Shown: one piece after another, positions 59,924 to 64,000 of the stretch
Numbering within the stretch: position 1 is the first letter of the stretch
How the letters are laid out: each line of letters opens with the position of its first letter
Assembly: GCF_025716945.1 (NCBI RefSeq)
Contig: NZ_JAOVZT010000005.1
Coordinates: 186,001 to 250,000 of the forward strand
Source of the DNA: Geodermatophilus sp. YIM 151500
GTDB taxonomy: Bacteria; Actinomycetota; Actinomycetes; Mycobacteriales; Geodermatophilaceae
Length of the DNA stretch: 64,000 bases
Reading direction: 5' to 3'
Made by a program: the position numbers and the translations under genes
The notes under the pieces: model-generated
Seen by the model: the letters and a program-made list of their open reading frames with translations, nothing else
What the model was told of the DNA's origin: nothing
Database searches by the model: none

Positions 59924-60904
59924 TCACACGAGCGCGGCGACGTCGGCGGCGCAGCCCCAGGAGAGGGTGACGCCCGCGCCGCCGTGCCCGTAGCAGGCGA
60001 CCACCGGCCGCCCGTGGTGCACCACCCGCTCCAGCCGCACCGTCGGCCGGCCGGGCCGCAGGCCGACCGCGCGCGACAGAACCCGGGCGCCGCGCAGGGC
60101 CGGCACCAGCGCACAGGCGCGCCGCAGGACGGCGGCCTCGACCGCCGGATCGGGGTCGGTGCCGGTCGCACCCTCCACCGCGGTGCCGCCGCAGACGACG
60201 TCCGATCCGCGCGGCACCACGTAGGTCAGCCCGTCGGGGTGCTCCTCGTCGAGCAGCCAGCCGGTCAGCCCCGGGTCGCTGAGGCGGACCACCTGGCCCT
60301 GCACCGGCACGCAGCTGGCGTCGTCCAGCAGCGGACCCGAGCGCAGGCCCGCGGCCAGGACGACGACGTCACCGGGCACCGCGTCGAGGTCGGTGACGCG
60401 GCACCCCTCCAACTGCACCCCGGCGTCGGCGCACGCGGTCAGCAGCCAGGGCAGGTAGCGGGCCATGTCGACCACGGGAAGCGTGCAGCGGGTGCCCGCC
60501 GGGGCGCCGGGTGGCAGTTCGTCGTCCGTGGCGGGCCGGTGGCCGGGGACGCCGGGCGACCACCACAGGTCCGGCTCCGGCGTCCGGTGGACGACGGTGC
60601 CCGGCCGCAGCGCGACGCCGGTGGTGCGGTCCTCGGCCAGGAAGGTGAAGACGTCGAGCGACAGCGCGGCCCAGCGCAGCACCGCGTCGACCGGCCGGGC
60701 GCGATAGGGGAACCACAGCGCCGCGGCGACCGCCGACGTCGTCGCCGCCACCGGGTCGGCGGTGAACACCCGCACCCGGTGGCCGGCGCGGGCCAGCTCC
60801 AGCGCGCACGTCAGCCCGACGACGCCGCCGCCCACGACGGAGGCGTCGAGCGGGGTGGATTCGTACGCGTCATGCGTACGGATCCACCCCGCTCGGTCGG
60901 TCAC
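59924..60904 (-). CDS. D-amino-acid oxidase family flavoenzyme
   Basis: 326 residues if started at the GTG that overlaps the aceE stop (60904); the GTG at 60835 would remove 23 residues that lie in a hairpin. N-terminal FAD loop [17 protein letters not shown]. Conserved [15 protein letters not shown] near the end is the DAAO signature. Also [16 protein letters not shown]. Oxidises D-amino acids or glycine-type amines to keto acids with H2O2. Flanked by direct repeats, next to an antiporter remnant. Confidence 0.85.
   Translation of the reverse strand: MTDRAGWIRTHDAYESTPLDASVVGGGVVGLTCALELARAGHRVRVFTADPVAATTSAVAAALWFPYRARPVDAVLRWAALSLDVFTFLAEDRTTGVALRPGTVVHRTPEPDLWWSPGVPGHRPATDDELPPGAPAGTRCTLPVVDMARYLPWLLTACADAGVQLEGCRVTDLDAVPGDVVVLAAGLRSGPLLDDASCVPVQGQVVRLSDPGLTGWLLDEEHPDGLTYVVPRGSDVVCGGTAVEGATGTDPDPAVEAAVLRRACALVPALRGARVLSRAVGLRPGRPTVRLERVVHHGRPVVACYGHGGAGVTLSWGCAADVAALV
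60848..60894. terminator. 21-bp hairpin between aceE and the oxidase gene
   Basis: Arms of 21 bases (one G.T position) around the loop GTCAT; the outer 13, GAGCGGGGTGGAT and ATCCACCCCGCTC, are perfect. Starts 7 bases after the aceE stop (60901-60903). It overlaps the N-terminal codons of the oxidase if 60904 is its start. The left arm is also the right-hand copy of the direct repeat (60852-60872). Confidence 0.75.
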
Positions 60905-63747
60905 GCCCCGGGCTGCTGGTCCGGGTCGGTGGTGGTGTCCTCCGGCGCGGCCTGGACGTCGTCGATCCGGTACTTGTCCAGCGCCTGCCGGGCCACGTCG
61001 CGGTCGAGCTCCCCGCGGTCGGCCAGCGCGGCCAGGGTGCGGACGACGACCGACTCGGCGTCGACGTGGAAGTGCCGGCGCAGCGCCGGGCGGGTGTCGG
61101 ACAGGCCGAACCCGTCGGTGCCCAGCGTCGCCATCCCGCCGGGCACGTGCGGCGCGATCAGGTCGGGGACGGCGCGCATCCAGTCCGACACCGCCACGAC
61201 CGGGCCCTCCACCCCGTCGAGCTTCTCGGTGACGTACGGCCGGCGCGGCTCCTCGCCGGGGTTGAGCAGGTTCCACTGTTCGACCTCGTCGGCCTGCCTG
61301 CGCAGCTCGGTCCACGAGGTCACCGACCACACGTCGGCCGAGACGCCCCAGTCGTTCGCGAGCAGCTCCTGCGCGCGCAGCGCCCACGGCACCGCGACGC
61401 CCGAGGCGAGGATCTGCGCGCGCTTGCCGTTCTCCACCTGCGGGCCCGGCGCGTAGCGGTACATGCCGGCGAGCAGGCCCTGCACGTCGAGGTCCTCGGG
61501 CTCGGCGGGCTGGTTGAACGGCTCGTTGTAGACCGTCAGGTAGTAGATGACGTCGGGCGACCGGTGCCCCCCGAGCGGCGCGCCCGGGTCCTCGCCGTAC
61601 ATCCGCGCCAGCGAGTCCTTGACGACGTACCCGACCTCGTAGCCGAACGCCGGGTCGTAGGTGACGACCGCGGGGTTCGTGTGCGCGAGCAGGATCGAGT
61701 GGCCGTCCTCGTGCTGCAGGCCCTCGCCGTTGAGCGTCGTCCGCCCCGCGGTGGCGCCGAGCAGGTAGCCGCGGGCCATCTGGTCGGAGGCCGCCCAGAT
61801 CGCGTCGGCGGTGCGCTGGAACCCGAACATCGAGTAGAAGATGTAGATCGGCACCATCGCCTCGCCGTGCGTGGCGTAGGCGGACCCGGCCGCGGTGAAC
61901 GAGGCCACCGAGCCGGCCTCGTTGATGCCCTCGTGCAGGATCTGGCCGGCCTGCGACTCCTTGTAGGCCAACATCAGTTCGCGGTCGACCGAGGTGTAGC
62001 GCTGCCCCGCCGGGTTGTAGATCTTCTGCGACGGGAACAGGGAGTCCATCCCGAAGGTCCGCGCCTCGTCCGGGATGACCGGCACGAACCGCGGGCCGAG
62101 CTCCTTGTCCTTGAGCATCTCCTTGAGCAGCCGGACGAACGCCATCGTGGTGGCGACCTCCTGCTTGCCCGAGCCCTTCTTCAGCAGGTCGAAGGCCTTC
62201 TCCTCGGGCGCCTTGAGCGGCTTGGCCTCCGCCCGCCGCCGGGGCACCGCCCCGCCCAGCTGCCGGCGCCGCTCGAGCATGTACTGCATCTCGTCGGAGT
62301 CCGGGTCGGGCTTGTAATAGGGCGGCAGGGTCTTGTCCAGCGCCTCGTCGGGGATGTCGAGGTAGAGCCGGTCGCGGAAGTTGGCGAGGTCCTCGGCGGT
62401 CAGCTTCTTCATCTGGTGGGTGGAGTTGCGGCCCTCGAAGTGGCTGCCCAGCGTCCAGCCCTTGATGGTCTTGGCGAGGATGACCGTGGGCTGGCCCTTG
62501 TGCTCGACCGCGGCCTTGAAGGCCGCGTACACCTTGCGGTAGTCGTGCCCGCCGCGCGACAGGCCCCAGATGTCCTTGTCGCTCATCTTCTCGACGAGCT
62601 TCTTCGTGCGCGGGTCGCGCCCGAAGAAGTGCTCGCGGACGTAGGCGCCGTCCTCGGCCTTGTAGGTCTGGTAGTCGCCGTCGGGTGTCTGGTTCATCAG
62701 GTTGACCAGCGCGCCGTCGCGGTCGGCGGCCAGCAGCGGGTCCCACTCCCGGCCCCATATCACCTTGACGACGTTCCAGCCGGCGCCGCGGAAGAAGCTC
62801 TCCAGCTCCTGGATCACCTTGCCGTTGCCGCGGACCGGCCCGTCCAGCCGCTGCAGGTTGCAGTTGATGACGAACGTGAGGTTGTCCAGCTCCTCGCGGG
62901 CGGCCAGGCCGATGGCGCCCAGCGACTCGGGCTCGTCCATCTCGCCGTCGCCGAGGAACGCCCAGACGTGCTGGTCGGAGGTGTCCTTGATGCCGCGGGC
63001 ATGCAGGTAGCGGTTGAACCGGGCCTGGTAGATCGCGCTGATCGGCCCCAGCCCCATGGAGACGGTGGGGAACTCCCAGAACTCCGGCATCAGCCGCGGG
63101 TGCGGGTAGCTCGACAGCCCGCCGCCGGGGTGGCTGACCTCCTGCCGGAAGCCGTCCATCTGCTTCTCGGTCAGCCGGCCCTCGAGGAACGCCCGGGCGT
63201 AGATGCCGGGGGAGGCGTGCCCCTGGAACCAGATCTGGTCGCCGCCGCCGGGGTGGTCCTTGCCGCGGAAGAAGTGGTTGAACCCCACCTCGTACAACGA
63301 CGCGGACGACGCATAGGAGGAGATGTGCCCGCCGACGGCGATGCCCGGCCGCTGCGCCCGGTGCACCATGATCGCCGCGTTCCAGCGGATGTAGGCGCGG
63401 ATGCGGCGCTCGACGTGCTCGTCGCCGGGGAACCAGGGCTCCCGCTCCGGCGGGATCGTGTTGATGTAGTCGGTGCTGCGCAACCCGGGCACCCCGACCT
63501 GCTGCTCCCGGCTGCGCTGCAGCAGCCGCAGCATGAGGTAGCGCGCCCGGTCGCGACCCGCGTTGTCGACGACGGCGTCGAGCGACTCCAGCCACTCCTG
63601 CGTCTCGTCGGGGTCGATGTCGGGCAGCTGGCTGGGCAGCCCGTCGGTGATGATCGCGCGGGGGGTACCCGCGTCCCGGGCGGACTCGCCGCCCTGCTGC
63701 GGAGCGCTCATGTCCCCATGCTCTCGCGCCGGGGGGTCCCACGTCAC
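60901..63747 (-). CDS. aceE: Pyruvate dehydrogenase E1 component (homodimeric)
   Basis: 948 residues, AceE type. Thiamine diphosphate site [20 protein letters not shown] followed by [16 protein letters not shown]. Other typical stretches: [40 protein letters not shown], and [11 protein letters not shown]-type [20 protein letters not shown]. Decarboxylates pyruvate and passes the acetyl group to E2, supplying acetyl-CoA. In mycobacteria aceE is immediately next to fasR; here five genes separate them. ATG at 63747. Confidence 0.96.
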   Translation of the reverse strand: MTWDPPAREHGDMSAPQQGGESARDAGTPRAIITDGLPSQLPDIDPDETQEWLESLDAVVDNAGRDRARYLMLRLLQRSREQQVGVPGLRSTDYINTIPPEREPWFPGDEHVERRIRAYIRWNAAIMVHRAQRPGIAVGGHISSYASSASLYEVGFNHFFRGKDHPGGGDQIWFQGHASPGIYARAFLEGRLTEKQMDGFRQEVSHPGGGLSSYPHPRLMPEFWEFPTVSMGLGPISAIYQARFNRYLHARGIKDTSDQHVWAFLGDGEMDEPESLGAIGLAAREELDNLTFVINCNLQRLDGPVRGNGKVIQELESFFRGAGWNVVKVIWGREWDPLLAADRDGALVNLMNQTPDGDYQTYKAEDGAYVREHFFGRDPRTKKLVEKMSDKDIWGLSRGGHDYRKVYAAFKAAVEHKGQPTVILAKTIKGWTLGSHFEGRNSTHQMKKLTAEDLANFRDRLYLDIPDEALDKTLPPYYKPDPDSDEMQYMLERRRQLGGAVPRRRAEAKPLKAPEEKAFDLLKKGSGKQEVATTMAFVRLLKEMLKDKELGPRFVPVIPDEARTFGMDSLFPSQKIYNPAGQRYTSVDRELMLAYKESQAGQILHEGINEAGSVASFTAAGSAYATHGEAMVPIYIFYSMFGFQRTADAIWAASDQMARGYLLGATAGRTTLNGEGLQHEDGHSILLAHTNPAVVTYDPAFGYEVGYVVKDSLARMYGEDPGAPLGGHRSPDVIYYLTVYNEPFNQPAEPEDLDVQGLLAGMYRYAPGPQVENGKRAQILASGVAVPWALRAQELLANDWGVSADVWSVTSWTELRRQADEVEQWNLLNPGEEPRRPYVTEKLDGVEGPVVAVSDWMRAVPDLIAPHVPGGMATLGTDGFGLSDTRPALRRHFHVDAESVVVRTLAALADRGELDRDVARQALDKYRIDDVQAAPEDTTTDPDQQPGA

Positions 63748-63813
63748 GCCGAGGCCCGCGGAACTGTGCCGTGGACCGGCGCGAACCCTGAGCGGCCCGG
63801 GCGCGGCCCGGGC

Positions 63814-63868
63814 GCGGACCGCGTGCGGACCGCGTGCGGACCGGGTGCGGGCCGGGTGCGGGCCGGGT
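63814..63868. repeat. 11-bp tandem repeat upstream of aceE
   Basis: Five units: GCGGACCGCGT twice, GCGGACCGGGT, GCGGGCCGGGT twice. Lies 66 bases upstream of the aceE start. The rest of 63748-64000 contains no gene; another GC-rich hairpin-like stretch (GCCCGC...GCGGGC near 63908-63930) follows. May be promoter-proximal or neutral. Confidence 0.75.
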
Positions 63869-64000
63869 GGGAGCCGCGTCGACGGGGCCGGTCACGGGTC
63901 CGCGTCCGCCCGCGGAGGCTTGCGCGGGCGGCCTCATGCCCTACGCTTCGCCCGCAGGTGGCCCGGGTGCAGCCGGTTGCCTCGGCGTCGGGTTCGCGTC

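Noticed and set aside
60905-63937. Continuous open frame joining the oxidase to a 1000-residue N-terminal extension
   Set aside because: It is a same-strand, shifted-frame shadow of aceE; the oxidase begins at its FAD fold.

Overview
This is a very GC-rich actinobacterial chromosome segment (most codons end in G or C, many GTG starts, short stop/start overlaps). The aceE / PucR-type fasR / fabD-fabH-acpP-fabF-accD6 block, a DUF3145 gene, mycothiol-type protein families and a c-di-AMP riboswitch in front of a cell-wall peptidase all point to Actinomycetes. The overall style suggests the Geodermatophilaceae or a close relative, but that family-level placement is an inference.

Layout. 1-3169: a minus-strand branched-chain amino acid ABC transporter (livF-livG-livH-livM; livM runs off the window). 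3170-4395: tandem repeat, remnants of two genes, a P-loop ATPase. 4408-9623: a mannitol-type PTS operon (IIBC, IIA, zinc polyol dehydrogenase) opposite a SorC-family regulator coupled to an APH-fold kinase; the divergent control region holds a CRP-like site and a perfect palindrome. 10365-15792: an AcoR-type regulator with a degenerate AAA+ domain, opposite a five-gene operon (amidohydrolase, MIP18/DUF59, alcohol dehydrogenase, DUF1097, ABM protein) that looks like the accessory part of a propane/acetone monooxygenase cluster without the monooxygenase. 15849-24383: AEC permease, a transglycosylase with a long Pro-rich linker, MpaB-like oxygenase, VOC/TetR divergent pair, acyl-CoA dehydrogenase, two universal stress proteins. 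24477-30233: K+ channel, Ser/Thr kinase, MscS channel and CstA with a coupled Cys-rich protein.

30297-42202 is accessory in character: small hypothetical proteins, VOC and DUF5872 proteins, a secreted barrel-like protein, a GntR regulator with a pyruvate-type aminotransferase and alanine dehydrogenase, a DUF294 remnant, a receptor kinase with an emfourin-like insert, and a patatin. 42300-44875 looks like a decayed integrated element at a tRNA-Met gene: frameshifted IS1380-family transposase, a lower-GC Gly-rich surface-type protein, and the tail of a tyrosine recombinase.

45085-48775 carries a ydaO-type c-di-AMP riboswitch with its M23 peptidase, a maleylpyruvate-isomerase-fold protein and a membrane GGDEF cyclase. 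49170-64000 is the fatty-acid synthesis block: DUF3145, accD6, fabF, acpP, fabH, fabD (with an unusual C-terminal biotinyl/lipoyl-like domain), a candidate FasR operator and fasR. Five genes (PAP2, pirin, M20 hydrolase, antiporter remnant, D-amino-acid oxidase) lie between fasR and aceE, which are neighbours in mycobacteria. AceE supplies acetyl-CoA, AccD6 carboxylates it, FabD/FabH/FabF/ACP elongate, and FasR controls the set. No phage genes, CRISPR array or rRNA were seen.
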